Of a DNA stretch of 64,000 bases, positions 1-13,145 are shown in pieces. Origin of the DNA: Eucommia ulmoides. Its lineage: Eukaryota; Streptophyta; Magnoliopsida; Garryales; Eucommiaceae. Positions within the stretch are counted from its first letter, which is position 1; every line of letters starts with the position of its first letter. The stretch is taken from NCBI GenBank assembly GCA_016647705.1, contig CM028333.1, positions 16,489,743-16,553,742 on the forward strand, in the 5' to 3' direction. Under the pieces are notes generated by a model, which did no database searches, was not told the DNA's origin, and worked only from the letters and a program-made list of their open reading frames with translations. Made by a program: the position numbers and the translations under genes.

Positions 1-304
1 CATCCCCCATTTTTATATATATTTCCGATTCAAACAAGGCCACTTTTTGGATTCCTCACCCACTTCTTCTTTATCACTAAATCCATATTATATATACGCT
101 AATTACTTTCTTGATGGCTAATTAAGGTCCGTGGGACCCACAACTTCTGTGCAAAAATTTGGGAGAGGTTATAACAGGGACACGTGGCACCGACCCAGAC
201 CAGCCTTCGGGAAGGAGGGGTCCGCCTTTGGCCTCTACAAAGGCGAAGGGAAGGGAGAATGAGCAACCAGAAAAAGAAAGAGAGAAAAAAAACAATTGAT
301 TGGC

Positions 305-324
305 TGTGTGTGTGTGTGTGTGTG
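305..324. repeat. (TG)10 microsatellite
   Basis: Ten uninterrupted TG units lie in the probable 5' leader of the lipase gene. It is a potentially polymorphic marker. Confidence 0.95.
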
Positions 325-415
325 ACTTGTGAGGTGGGCAATGAGAAAATTGTGGGGAACCATTTTCAAAGTCTGAGCGCCATAAGTAGAACGTAATCTG
401 CTTTTCTTATTTTTT

Positions 416-454
416 AACCCTTCTATGATTTTGGTAAAAAATCATAGAAGGGTT
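416..454. repeat. Perfect 17-bp inverted repeat (hairpin)
   Basis: The arms 416-432 (AACCCTTCTATGATTTT) and 438-454 (AAAATCATAGAAGGGTT) are exact reverse complements around a 5-nt loop, GGTAA. If transcribed, this forms a strong stem-loop in the leader about 140 nt before the likely start codon. It could be leader structure, a short foldback remnant, or nothing functional. Confidence 0.85.
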
Positions 455-596
455 CTTTGATTTCTGCAGGAAGATATTGAATTTGATGCAATTGACGAGC
501 CTTCTTCATTCTTGCTGAAGAAGGAGGCTCTGTTTTGGATCATATATGTATATATACATAATTGCTGCTGTAATTTTTCTGGGTTTGGGATATAAG

Positions 597-2936
597 ATGA
601 TACGATGGTGGATCTCCGCCCTGCAAATGGCGGAGCTGTTCGTGAGCAGTGTGGTTCATTTGGGATATGGGTTTTACATATTCAGCTCTGCTTTGGCCGG
701 CGATCTGTCACAGGCCTTCAACGATTGGTGTTTCCGGCCGAATTCGGAGAATGTGTCGATCGAAAATGAATCAAAACCACCATTCATGGCGGAGGATCTA
801 CCTCCCATTGTGTTGGTTCATGGAATCTTTGGATTCGGCAAAGGGGTATTTGATTAATCAGAGCAGTTCTAGTGATTTGTTCTTTTTCTTTTGTGAAAAT
901 CGTTTACTAGGTTTTGTATTACAGAGATTGGGAGGGCTATCCTATTTTGCCGGGGCTGAGAAGAAGGACGATAGGGTTCTTGTGCCGGATTTAGGTTCAT
1001 TGACCAGCATATATGATAGGTGGGTCAATTGTTTTCTTCATCTTCTGCATAGTTTCTGCAACTATCTGAATGGTTTTAGGTTTCAGGGCTCGTGAATTGT
1101 TCTATTATCTGAAAGGTGGGCAAGTTGACTATGGAGAAGATCACAGCAACGCCTGCGGACACTCCCAATTCGGAAGAATTTATGAACAAGGTTTGATTTC
1201 CGGTCCATTTCGCCGGCGGTGTTTCCTTTTCCGGCTGATCTAAGCTCTATATGGATCTAGGGCTTTTACATACTTATGTTTGTTTAATTGGAAAGCAGGG
1301 CACTACCCTGAATGGGATGAAGATCACCCAATCCACTTCGTCGGACACTCTGCCGGAGCTCAGGTGGTCCGGCTTTTGCAGCAAATGCTTGCTGACAAGG
1401 TTAGCCCTTTTCCCCTTTTTTTGGCCATAATCCAGAGTGACATGCTACGAACAATTTTTATTTTTCGTTGCAGGCATTCAAGGGATACGAAAACACTTCC
1501 GATAGCTGGGTTTTAAGCATAACTTCATTATCAGGTGCCTTCAACGGAACGACAAGGGCATATTTTGATGGAATGAGGTCAGTTTTTTAAATTAAAATTA
1601 AAAAAAAAAAAATAGATTATGAAATATTGAATCAAATACTGACTGGTATTGAAATTTATTTATTTTGGGTTAATGAAAAATTTAATTGTAAAGAGAGAAA
1701 AGGCAGAAAAGTGATCTTCAAAAGTAAATAAATTTCATCTATCTCCCAGAAGTTTGTTAAAATAGCAGATGCAACCCTAGCTTTTACACCTTTGATTAGT
1801 CAAAGTTGGTTAAAATTACTATTTTACTCCCCCCCGGCCCCCACCCCACTTTCTTTTCCCTTTTTGGTTTCCTTTTTCGCTTTTTATTTTGCACTTTTTA
1901 TGTTTTCTATTATTTCTTTTTGTATGTTTGTTGATTTTTTTTTTTCAATTATTAGTTTTGCCTTTTGTATTGGTTTGTTGTTTCCTATTCTCTTGTTTTG
2001 TATTATTTGTTTCTATTTTTATTTTACATTTTTTTTTCTTTTCCTTTTTTTTTATTTCCAAATTTTGTTTTAGTTTTTATTTTCTGTTTTTGATTTTTTT
2101 TTTTCAAAAAGAAATGAGAAACAAACGCAAATATTAAAGAAAAATTCAAAAACGAAAAACAAACATATAAAAAATAGAAAGCAAGAAAAACAGAAAATAA
2201 AAAACCAATCATCAAAAACCCAAAAAATAAAAGGGATAATTGGTCAATATATAGCCCCAATTAGAGGGTCTAATTCATTATTTATCCTATTTTTTAGTTC
2301 CATGATCAATGTTCCCTTACATCTCCAATCAAATGTTTATTAAGGATTACATTGTCGGTCGCCGACACCACCCTCCGTCCCTACTCACTGCCACCACCAT
2401 TGAACCTTAGGCCTCCAGTCACCTAAGTTGGGCCACCGATCATCGGCTTTTTTTTTTTGGTTATATATAACTATTTTGTTAGTATTTTTCTTTGTTTAAG
2501 TTTATTTTTAATTATATTTTAATATATTTTTTAGTTACGTTTCTAATATATTTTTTAGTTACATGTAATTTTTTGGCGACTGTAATTGAAAAATTAATCA
2601 AATGTAACTAAAAAGAATTAACTCAAAAGTATATTAAAAAAATGTTCGTAAAAATTAGTTGAACGTAACTAAAAAAAAATTAGTGACTGGTGACCAGAGT
2701 TTTGGCGACCTACGATTGGTGGTGGCCAGAATCAACACCAGAGTCTTGTGGCTCGCAATGGTGGAGCGATGGTTGGCTCGACAACTCTAATTGGAACATT
2801 AATATTTTCATGAACTTTAATAGATAAAACTAAAAATAAAGTAGCTATTTGATTTGAGAGTTTTTATTAATTTGTTTTCCACCAATTATCCAAAAAATAA
2901 ATAAATTAAGAACACAAAGCAAGGAAATAAAAATAA

Positions 2937-2978
<42 letters not shown>

Positions 2979-5900
2979 ACACTAATATTTTATGACACTC
3001 GCTAATGTATACCTTTTAGTTATAAATTAACTAAAACACCAAAAAAAATAAAATAGAAATGAAGTCTAAAAATTGATAGGACATAGTTTGGAAGTATAGT
3101 GCAAAATATTGAACACTTAAAATTTCTATAACATATATAAAATATTGGGTGAATGCAATGACAATTTCGTAATATAGAGCCAGATTTTGTTCTTTTTCAT
3201 ACGGCATTTTCATAATTTTTCTTCCAACGACTGGTTATTATTGTAATTCCCCTATTTCAGTCAATTTTGTCCTTTTGTTTTCTTTCAATTTTTATGTTTT
3301 TTTTAGTCAAACTTACAAATATACCCTCAAAAGTTTAAACATATATACATTTTTCTCCTAATATTTTCTTCAATTAAATTACATATTACTCTAAAATATA
3401 TATTGTTATTATCTTTTTAATATTTTCACATTAGTTCAAAATATATTATTTTTGTGTAATCAATTGATCTTATTTTCTAATTGTCACAATTTTAACATTA
3501 TAATTACACTTTTATTCTCGTAGTGTTTATTTTATTTTTCAATTAATTCTCAAATTTAAAGAATGAAACTTAAATTGACATTCCAATTAATCAACTCAAT
3601 TTTCAAATTGAGTAAATTATTCATTTTACTTTTAAAATTCGAGCGTAATTGATTTTTACTTCCTAATGTTTTATTATTCATTATTCATATATTGCACAAG
3701 AATCAATCATATCTCAATTTGCGTGTTCAATTTTCAAACAAAATATTACAGATTTGACCTTTAAAATTTGAATGTAGTTACATTTTATCTCTTAATGTTT
3801 AATATTTTCATTTCCTATTGGTCCGTAGCGTATAATAGAAACAAAAAATAAAAAAATAATAAAATAAAATGGAAAAATAGAAAATAAAGAACAAAAAAAT
3901 ATATCGAGTAATGGAAAATAAGCAAAAAAAAAAAGAAAAAAAAGAAAAAGAAGACAATAATAAAATGAAAATAAAATACACAAAAAGAAGAAATTAAATA
4001 TCAAAAACAAAAAAGGGGAATACCAACTACAAATTGAAAGTAAAGAATGAATATATAACACAACCAAAAAACCAAAATATATAACATAAAAAATTATCTA
4101 AAGTAAAGGAAGGAGAATTAAATATCGAATTTAAATTTCTTTGTACTTCATTCTTTTGGTTCTCTCAATTTATAATTTACAAATAAAATGATATATTTAC
4201 AAATGATAATGTCAACCAGAATTGAAAATACTATTAACATATAAAAATAAAAATAAAAATAAAAATGAAGTGAGCTTAAAAGTCTGAAACTATTAAAAGT
4301 GGGTTATGGCTTAATGATCTTCAAATTTATGTTTATTGTTTTTTTTTTATTCGATACATTTGCGTATTATTTCATATGTAATTGAAAAAAATTTAATTAA
4401 CATATAATTCTTAATATACACGTGACTTACATGTGTCCCTGTACTTTAGAAGGGGGTTTGAAAATTATAATTTTTAAAGTGTGTTGTAAGAAACCTTAAC
4501 CAAACAACATCAGAGATTTTTAAAACATTCTTCTAGAAATTTATTTTGTGAAACTTGAACTTCTTGTTGCAGGGCAGAAGATGGAAGGTCATTGAAGCCC
4601 ATTTGTCTGCTTCAGCTATGCCGTGTGGGAGTCATAATCTACGACTGGTTAGACATTCCATGGCTAAAAGCCTATTACAATTTTGGGTTCGATCACTTCA
4701 ACATGTCCTGGAAGAAGATGGGGATTTTGGGTCTTGTCCATTGCCTCGGGGGTACTGCCGGTCCATTCGCCTCGGAAGATTGGATACTGCCGGACCTCAC
4801 CATCCAAGGATCGCTGAGATTGAATGCCCGGTTGACTACGTTTCCAAGCACATACTACTTCAGCTATGCGACGAAGCGTACTCGGAAAATCATGGGGGTG
4901 ACGGTGCCATCCGGCGTTCTTGGGATTCACCCTTTGCTTTTCATTAGGGTGTTGCAGATGAGCCAATGGCGACATCCGCCGGATTTGCCTCCTCCCTACA
5001 AAGGTTACAGGTTAGTGTTTCTGTTCTGAAATTCCGAGAACAGAATATGGAATGGGGGTAGTGATTCTGTTTCCATAAAACTTGGAACAGAAACAGGAAT
5101 TGGGGAATAAAAGAAATTTGTTTATGTTCTGTTCTCGGATCTCTATTTTAAAACGGAAGTCATCTCTTTATTACCCTATTTTTTGCTGTTGTTCTCAGAC
5201 CCTGAGAAATTAAGTCATAAGCAAACTTTGAAAACAGAAACACTTGATACTTACTTAAATTAATATATACCTGATTTTTTCATAAAATTAAAATATTATT
5301 TTAAAAAATAGTTGATGAACCAAGATTGAACTTTTTTACTTAACATTATAATTATAAAATATATTTTAAAATTAATAAAAAATATAGGTGACAACCGCCT
5401 TGGTGGCCTATCTTCAAGTCCGGCCTGGTTTGTTCCAAGTTTTTTGGGAACAGAAACAGAAATCTTTGAAATGAAACATTGGAAAACCTGCCTAGGTTTT
5501 TGTTCTTATATTTTTCTTTCCCGTGGCACCCTCAACTAATTAAAGTTCACACTTATATTCCTGATTTTTTTGTTGAAAAAAAGTCAATTAAAAATCCTTT
5601 AAAATTTCATAGAAATCTCATAATATTTTAGCCCCCCTGACAAAATTTCCAAATCCGTCGTTTGTTCCCAGAAATCTTGGAACATAAAAAGAAATAGGAG
5701 CAAAAATTATTTTCTGATTTTTAGAACAAATTCTTGGAAAACAGTACACAAACATATAGTTCTTTGTTCTGAGTTCTGTTTTAATTTTTCTGAGAACAGA
5801 AACAACTATCATAAAAGCCAACCCTTGAAATACATTTTTTACTGTGTTTACAGGGATGAAGATTGGTGGGACAATGATGGAGCCCTAAACACCATATCCA

Positions 5901-6243
5901 TGACTCACCCTCGAATCCCAGTTGAACATCCCAGTCGTCTCGTCTTGAAAGAATCCGACTGCCACCCATTGCAACCCGGCATCTGGTTCGTCTTTTCCAT
6001 TCCATTCATTATCATTCACCAACACGGAACAAAATTATAAAAATTACCAAACTGTGAACAAAATGGGCTAAATTGTGCAGGTACTACAAGATTGTGGAAG
6101 GCGATCACATTCTATTCATCGTGAATCGAGAGAGAGCCGGAGTCCAATTCGATCTGATCTACGACAGCATTTTCGAAAGGTGCAGAAAACATGCGTTTAG
6201 AAAGACACCACCAACTCTACCAAACGAATTGCATCATCAATAG
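597..6243 (+). CDS. Alpha/beta-hydrolase, family-I (staphylococcal/Geobacillus-like) lipase, 8 exons
   Basis: Exons: 597-845, 925-1019, 1087-1190, 1299-1399, 1474-1577, 4573-5010, 5854-5985, 6081-6243. All introns are GT-AG and the frame is kept, giving 461 aa. The oxyanion motif HGIFGFGKG is at residues 75-83. The nucleophile elbow GHSAG has Ser167. NDGALNT (Asp372) and EGDHILF (His417) match the positions of the catalytic Asp and His in Geobacillus-type lipases, so the triad looks intact. The N-terminus (WWISALQMAELF...YGFYIFSSA) is hydrophobic and may anchor the protein in a membrane. The start at 597 (MIRWW) is preferred because related plant proteins, as I recall them, begin this way; an in-frame ATG at 546 adds 17 residues. 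It probably hydrolyses lipid esters, but the substrate is unknown. It faces the AP-1 mu gene tail to tail. Confidence 0.9.
1578..4572 (+). other. Large AT-rich intron 5 of the lipase gene
   Basis: This intron is about 3.0 kb while the first four introns are 67-109 nt. It holds long A- and T-runs (1815-2260), a more GC-rich patch around 2350-2450 and 2690-2790 that resembles a degraded insertion, and an (AT)18 microsatellite. No open frame with a recognisable product was seen. Confidence 0.6.
2941..2976. repeat. (AT)18 microsatellite
   Basis: An uninterrupted AT dinucleotide run within lipase intron 5. Confidence 0.95.
5017..5803. mobile_element. MITE-like element in lipase intron 6
   Basis: Perfect 11-bp terminal inverted repeats, GTTTCTGTTCT (5017-5027) and AGAACAGAAAC (5793-5803), bound a 787-bp AT-rich segment. 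Inside, the word GAACAGAAAC and near copies recur in both orientations, a subterminal-repeat pattern typical of hAT-like non-autonomous elements. No clear target duplication was found. The left end is only 6 nt from the splice donor at 5011, so the element fills nearly the whole intron. Confidence 0.6.
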
Positions 6244-7394
6244 TTGTAGATGTGTTTTTAGAATTTGTTTGCTGCTTTCGATCATTCATAAAATCCACAC
6301 ACCCCCACCTTCAAACTTGATGTGAATGTTCTGCCTCTCCTCAGCACAAACAATCTATGTCAAGGCTCGCTTTACATGCATAGGAGGGTTTTGTTTTTGG
6401 TCCTTCCCATAAAAGAATATTGTATGATGAAAGCAGACTTTTTATTCAAAAATTATACATAGATTTTGTCTACTTATGGACATGAATATCATTTTTCCCT
6501 TCGAGCATCTTCAACAATTAGGCCAAATTTGATGTATCATTTATTAAATATGATACACAAATAGTACTATGGCACCCTAATTTAGAGTGGGTAGTAAAAC
6601 AAATGTGATAATATTGGTGTGCCATTTTTCTAAAAGTATTTTTATATTAGAATTAAAAAAAAAAAAATTAATTAAAAATTCACTGTAATTTTTAAATATA
6701 TTTTTGCATTAAAAATAAAAATAAAAATTAACTTAGAAATATTTATTATCATTTCTTTTCTTGCATAGTTTAATTTTTTTTCAACTTAAATTAAATTATA
6801 ACAATAATTTAAATTTAAATTAAAATTAAAACCTTAAAGTAATCCAAGATTAACCTAACCTTAATTAAATCCATCTCTAATTAAACCCTCATTATTCTCA
6901 TCCATGTATGGCACTCAGTACTACCTTCGCCAAATATGGTACTTGCAGAGCGTTTATGCCAAAATGGCATAGATATGACCAAATTATTGGAGATTATTTT
7001 TGCATGAAAATTACTAAAATTTGAGATTGCACAGAGGATAATTGACCAGTTATAGTTACTTTTACACGTAGGATCCACCACATAGTCAATAATAAGGCAA
7101 ATAAATATAAGGTTCTTTTTTTTAATGAGTTGTAAACAAATGATTCTCACTATAAATGATATGATTTTGAGAGTATTCCAAATGAATATGTAGGCAAAAG
7201 CATTAACCACCAAATACAACTTGCTCTAAACAAACAATAATGACTGAAACAAACAAAAAATGCCCCTGAAAGATGATACATTTTTTTTACCAACAAACCA
7301 GCAATCCGAAGAACAAGGCATGTCTCTTATCAAGTATAACTCTTACACCATTGGAGACCAAGAAAAGAAAAAGGAGATGAAAGTGTTTTTTTTT
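6244..7394. other. Spacer between convergent lipase and AP-1 mu genes
   Basis: This contains the 3' untranslated ends of both genes (stops at 6243 and 7395). The middle, about 6503-7226, is AT-rich, begins GAGCATCTTCAACA and ends TTGCTC. That may be a worn MITE, but only GAGCA pairs between the ends. Short frames here are in random AT-rich sequence and were not called. Confidence 0.4.
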
Positions 7395-10300
7395 TTAGAT
7401 GAGTCGTAATTCGTATTCACCAGCCATTGTAATGTATCTCACCCACGGTAGAGCCTGGTACCCACTTTTTTCGATGATCTTCAGATAACGAACCTACGAA
7501 AAAAAACAGATTTTACATGAATCAAGAATCAAAAATAATTCGCCATAGCTGCAAATTATTAACAATCAAATTATCATCCTATCAGTTGCAAAAGCTTAAA
7601 AATGGAAAATCATGAAAGCAAGCATCTGCATCCGGTGAAAATGCCGGAATTACAATGCTGATTACACATTTTAGCTTGCATATCCTTATGTTTTCTCGTT
7701 TGTGAGATCCTGGAAGCCGGAAAAAGTAATTTTCATCACGAATTATGGTTTTATTGAAGATATAAAGATGGAGACATGAATTATTGTCCCCTTCAAATTA
7801 GCAGCTTGTCTACCTAACAATAGCTGCCATACCTAACAATATCTTGGCAGCAACCATACCTAACAATATTGTGGCAGCAAGTTCATTTTCTTGATTTTTC
7901 TGTATTCTCATAAAGAAATGTTTTTATGCGGGGGTTGGGGGTGTCCCTTTAACCTCAAATTGCAGGTTTCTTTTGATAAAAATGCAGGGGGTACGTGATT
8001 GTGGAGGAAGGGCAGTAGATAATAATCAACTTGAATATGCACCTTGTATCCTGCTTATTCTCCTAGCCAGACAGCAGTTTTCACCACAATACCATATAAT
8101 TACAGAATTTTAAAGATTTTAGACAATTTCATATTTATTTTGACAAGCTGACGGATTATTTTTTTTTTAACACAAAAATATTGAACTACTGAAACGGAAT
8201 TTTCCAACATTAATAGAACTATAACTTTCACCTTTCAAATATATATTATATATGTAAAGGACGGGAGCTATTATTTATGCTATCCTGTTGATATTCACAC
8301 ACAACTCATGGCAAAACTTAAAAATAATACTTGCTCTGTCTTAAATTATTGTCACATTTGACTTTACACAAACCTTTAGGTAGTATTTGAATATTTACTT
8401 TACCATATTGCCCTTATTGGGAATTGTGTTAAAATTATTTAAAAAAAATTGAAAATTGAAATTGTGATTGAGAAGAGGATTATTTTTGTGAAAAGTGATA
8501 AAGTATATTGGTTAAAAATACACAAAGAAAGGTGGCAATTAATTTGGGACATCCTAACAAGGAAAGTAGAACAATTAATTTAGGATGGAGGAAGTATTAT
8601 ATAATCCTCCCACGTAAAGCAATGTATTTGTTGATTGAAGAAAAACTATGTTCATTCAGGCATACCTGTATTCCTGAAACTGTAAAATATGGGATCTCAA
8701 ACTTCACACGGATAGGAGCTTTTCGCTCAGGAGCTGCTTCTTCATCGGTTATACTGGGAAGACTAAACTCTGCTCTCAACATGTACTCCTAAAGAAAAAA
8801 TGTGCCAGAAAAGCAAATCATATCCAAATTGTAAATTAATAGAGACAGATAAACAGCATTAAATGATTAAATTCTCCTAGAAACTCACACTTTTACCTTA
8901 CCACCTGGAAAAGATTTAATTTTCCAGATCAGTGCGTCTTTTTCAGGAGCATAAGCGGCTGATCCCATGGATGTCCGGACATTTGGATTAGTAGCATCAG
9001 ATGGCACAGGCAACTCAATTTCAACATTTGTTGCTGTGCTGTAAAAGCAAACCAACCCATGCATGAATATTTGGAAACTCTAATATCAAATAACCTGAGC
9101 AAGGAATTGTGAATTAAGACAATCATAATGTAAAATTAAAAAGAACATACCTACGCTCCTTGAACTGGCTTCGAGCTTTTACCATAATTTCCATTCGGCT
9201 TCTAGAATGTCTTTCAACTTGCGCTTCAACCCATATCAGAGGCTTTACCTGCAGGCAAATAACGGATCACACCATGTGGTAAAAGCAATTTCACAACACA
9301 GAAAGAAAGAAAAAACACATAGAAACAAATCCTCAAACCCCCAAAGGCAAACCTGTGTACTGAGTCTGTATGTCATAAGATCAAAAGCTCCATCTGGAGG
9401 TATAAAGGATATTGTACGATCATTCTCAAACCGCGCCAAACGTACACACCTAAACAAAGGCGGCAGCAGGAGCTTAAACAGCAAACAAAGATACAGTGTT
9501 TTCTTTTTCTTTTCTTTTGTTTGTTTTGTGTTCGTGTGGGTTTTTTTTTTTGGGGGGGGGGGGGGGGAGAAGGGGGACTAAGGCAAAAGGGGTCCGGTAT
9601 CTGCAGTCAAAACCATAGCGCAATATAACGAACTGGAGGGTTATGCTACTTACTGATGAAACTTGATGTCATCTAGATCAATGGCTTTTCCCTTAGTAGA
9701 CCGCCCTTGAGCCTCCAATAGCACTCTATCATTCAGCCCAAGCTTACACTCAGGCATACCGCTGCAACAAGACAAAACACGAATACCCATAATTTCCATA
9801 GAGTTATCATCAACAGAAACTGTAACAGGCTAAAGTGAAGTCCGAGAAACATTAGAATGAGAGAAAATTGTGCCTTCTTCTCTCAAGTGGGCCAATATAC
9901 GAGTATAGAGAGGTCGCACTGTTGATATTTATTTCTTCTTTATTCGGCCACATGGAAAGTCACTTTGGATATGCATTATTCAATCATAGACAAACTATAG
10001 AAAGCAAAAACAGCCCCACAAGTAAGACCCAGGTATGAGAAGCACAGTACTTTCGGAAACTCAAATTTTAACTCAAAATTAACCAGGCTAGGTTACCAAT
10101 AAAGGCATAACTACGTCAGTAAATGCAAGTACAAATCTATTATCTTTTTGATATATTTGAAAAATAAAAATAAAAACAGTAACGAGGCTATGAATTTACA
10201 CTATTAAAGCTCAACATAAATCCAGGTAGAAGCTCCGCCAGACCAAGCTTTGGTCTATCTGACGCACCCAAATAAGACAGAAATAAGTAGATGAGCAAAT

Positions 10301-11963
10301 AAGACCAACAAAATAGCAGGTCATTACTCGATTGAGCATAGCATTCTGTGGTATGAATGTGAAAGATTATTTAACCAAATTCACCCGGTGACACAATTTC
10401 CAACACTCTTTCTCGGGTATAAATTGAACTCATCACCATGAATTTGCATTTTAACGAGTTTAATGATTGCCAACTGCCAAGTACTCAAACAACAAAATAA
10501 ACGTACTTGGTAGCTTTCCGATGACATCCTATTATTCCCATTCAGTATAAGGATCATTTAGTGTGGGGAAAATGCTCAGTACTATATATCTATTAGGCAA
10601 GTAAAAGTATCAATTTGCTTAACAACAAATTTATGAATCAATGATCAATCAACAAAACAAATTTTCTTCTAAAAGGCCGGAAGACATACCTTAAATATGT
10701 TCGCATCTTTAATGCCCCAACAACATCTGATCTTATTATTTGCCCATTGCTGTTGACAAGTATATTAACACTTTCCACAACGTCTAAAAATACCTGAACA
10801 AGCAGAAGAAGAGACAATGTTCAGGACCTGCCTAAAATTATTAGCAAATGATTCATACAAGAATAAACTTACTTCATTTTTCTTGTAACGTATCCCTTCA
10901 CTGCGCCAGGAAACTGCATTTGTTACGGCCATGGGAGGCCTCTGTGAAACTTCCATCCTATAAGCATCTGTCTTGATAAACTCGCTAAGAATCTTTGCTT
11001 CAGTATATTGGGGATACCCAAAATCCATCATTTCATCAAGTAACTCATACTGTCAAATGCAAATACATCCGCAAGATTGCAGCCACTCTTATTAATACAG
11101 CATCTCATAATGAAATACCTAAGAAAGAGAAGAGATGAGAAAATCCTCTTACCACTACAACAAAATTATCTCTGAGTGATTCCTCCTCCAACTCTTCAAA
11201 ATAATGTTTAAAGACCTGCAGCCAGGGATTGAATAATAACAAGATAGATTTACAGCAAAGGCATATTGATGACGATCCTATAATAAAAAGCATGTATTCT
11301 TCGATTACCAATAATGCTTACATCAACTACACGATGTAGAAATAGAAGAAGACTAGCAGCATTGCAGTTCTGTCTTGATGCAGTCATCAGATATACATTG
11401 TTATGCTGTAGGTACATATATGTGACACCATTATCATACACGACTGGATCCTGAGATTGAGGATCTCCCTGAAGTAGATCAGAAACCCAAAACTTAAATT
11501 AGTTGAGCCAAACACAATCCTCATAGATAAGAAAATAACAGATGAACATTACTTTCTAACGAGAACAAATTATACTTAAAACGTGAATTTCTCAAATCAA
11601 CCTCAAGAGGCATAATCTGCCAACGCACAACTAAAATCACAAATTTTGCTTCTTCATTGTATTCTGGAATATGAGTAAACTTACCCTCCAATTCAGTTAA
11701 ATGAAAGTTGTTCAACTCGTGAGCATATCATCTTCTGGTCATTTTTAGTTTTGCGATAAACAATCACTTTCGATTCGAATGAAATGTAAAATTGAAAGCA
11801 ATAATCATCAAATCTAGTGCGAAGAAGCGAATACCTCTTTCTCGATGAGCTTGGTGAAGAAACGTTCGGCTTGAGCGGCGGAGACATCTCCACGGTAGTC
11901 CCGCCACACCAGAACGCGTCCCTTGATGTCGAGAAGGAAGAGAGCAGAAGCTGCCCCAGCCAT
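7395..11963 (-). CDS. AP1M2: AP-1 complex medium subunit (mu-adaptin), 11 exons
   Basis: Exons in transcript order: 11835-11963, 11322-11468, 11153-11215, 10873-11049, 10690-10793, 9654-9761, 9353-9449, 9151-9248, 8897-9038, 8666-8788, 7395-7493. All are GT-AG in consistent phase, giving 428 aa, the usual length of plant AP-1 mu. The N-terminus MAGAASALFLLDIKGR starts the longin-like domain. The C-terminal mu-homology domain runs from about residue 170, with conserved SWRSEGI, LARFENDRTISFIPPDG and the ending ITMAGEYELRL. In the AP-1 complex this subunit binds tyrosine-based sorting signals at the trans-Golgi network/early endosome; Arabidopsis mutants (HAPLESS13) have trafficking, cytokinesis and male-fertility defects. 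No damage to the frame was seen. The symbol is by similarity and could equally be the AP1M1 copy. Confidence 0.97.
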
Positions 11964-12386
11964 GGATTCTAGGGCTCTGGATTCCAAGATCGGTTCTCAG
12001 ATTCAGTAGCGATAGATCAATTTAGATCCGGCGGTATGAACAAAATCAGAGGGGATCGGAAGGGTGAGATCTGGAGGTTCTAGGCGTTGGTCAGGCATTT
12101 AGCTGCCACTCTTCTTCTCAATCGAACCACTTCGGAAATGAGCAGATCCATAGACGAGTTTAAACTGTGACAAAAGGAAAATGTGTGTTTTTTTTTCCCC
12201 TCTCTCTCTCTCTTTCTGCGCTGTTACGAATGTGTGCATAATTGGTAAATTACACTTCAACCCCTAGCTCAGGCCTATCATATCACACTCTACCTCAAAT
12301 ATTATTTCTTATTTCCCTTTGACCCCTATACGTTTTGTTATTTGAATTCAACCCCACTCATAGTTTTTACTGTTTTTTGGAGGATA
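11964..12386 (-). promoter_or_regulatory. Upstream region of AP-1 mu
   Basis: On the gene strand this holds a GA-rich tract (CT-rich on plus, about 12190-12216), a common 5'-leader feature in plants, then AT-rich sequence. No clear TATA box can be assigned. Confidence 0.4.
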
Positions 12387-12814
12387 CGTTGAATTCCACA
12401 TCGCTTGTGTTTCTTAATCTTGGGTTATATATAAAACTTAGGATAATCATTCTATCTCAAGGCATTGTTTGAGAGTAAGTTTGGCCAATTGGTTTTTAAA
12501 ATGATATAAGAGTAATAACTCTTGTATGGTGTTTGGTGTGTTAAATTGCACATCAATGTCAGATCTCCCGATTTCTGTTTGCAGTGATTTGTCAAAAAAT
12601 CCACCTTGTGCATGAGGGGGCGCGTTGAATCTCACATCTATGTTGGACCCTTCCCTCGATATCCATTCACAATGGTTTGTCAAAAGTCCACCGCGCACGT
12701 GAGGGGGTGTGTTGAATCCCACACCTCTATGTTACTTGATCCTGAACCACATATAAAGCCTAGGAAAATCCTCATATCTTGAGGCATCTTTTGAAAGTGA
12801 ATGAGGCCAATTCA
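12387..12814 (+). mobile_element. Possible TRIM-like element with direct terminal repeats
   Basis: Two collinear direct repeats of about 105 bp, 12387-12492 and 12710-12814, share GTTGAATcCCACA at the left, an AtATAAAaCtTAGGA-like core and GGCCAATT at the right. The 217-bp interior contains two degenerate tandem copies (about 12559-12643 and 12644-12732), each with ATTTGTCAAAA, TCCACC and GAGGGGG. The layout fits a terminal-repeat retrotransposon in miniature or a scrambled dispersed repeat. No primer-binding site was identified. Confidence 0.45.
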
Positions 12815-13145
12815 TCTTCCTTGATACCCGATTGATCAAACGAGATCAATACATAACTACTTGATTTGATTTTCGATATTATGTGTTTTTTCCCCTTCCT
12901 ACTATGTATATGCAGCAATTTGGTACGCAAAAATAGTTAAATTTGTCGTGCCCCCTAAAGAATGGTTGAATCCTGTTAAACAATGACGGATAAAATTCAA
13001 AAACAAAGATATTCGTCCCTCTTCTTAAAAAAGGGGGAGGGGGGGAGGGGGTGGGGGGGTGGTAATATTTAAGAATCTACATTCATCTTCTCTATATTTT
13101 TGGGGTGCATTGCAAGGTAAATTTTACATTTTTGTGGTAAAAAGA

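Larger units (their letters stand above)
1..596 (+). promoter_or_regulatory. Upstream and 5' leader region of the lipase gene
   Basis: This stretch has no convincing gene of its own. A TATA-rich stretch lies near 86-98, followed by a purine-rich, probably transcribed segment (about 215-300), a (TG)10 microsatellite (305-324) and a perfect inverted repeat (416-454). An AG at 468-469 after a T-rich stretch could be the end of a leader intron, but no donor can be fixed. An ATG at 546 is in frame with the coding start at 597 and would add 17 mostly hydrophobic residues. Confidence 0.4.

Noticed and set aside
4592-5029. Additional frames over lipase exon 6 (4555-4947 plus, 4664-4975 minus)
   Set aside because: They are shadows of the real exon 6, whose frame continues the conserved lipase protein.
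12447-12722. 91-residue minus frame with repeated FNTPPHxxGG
   Set aside because: It is the translation of the degenerate tandem repeat in the possible TRIM, with no other coding sign.
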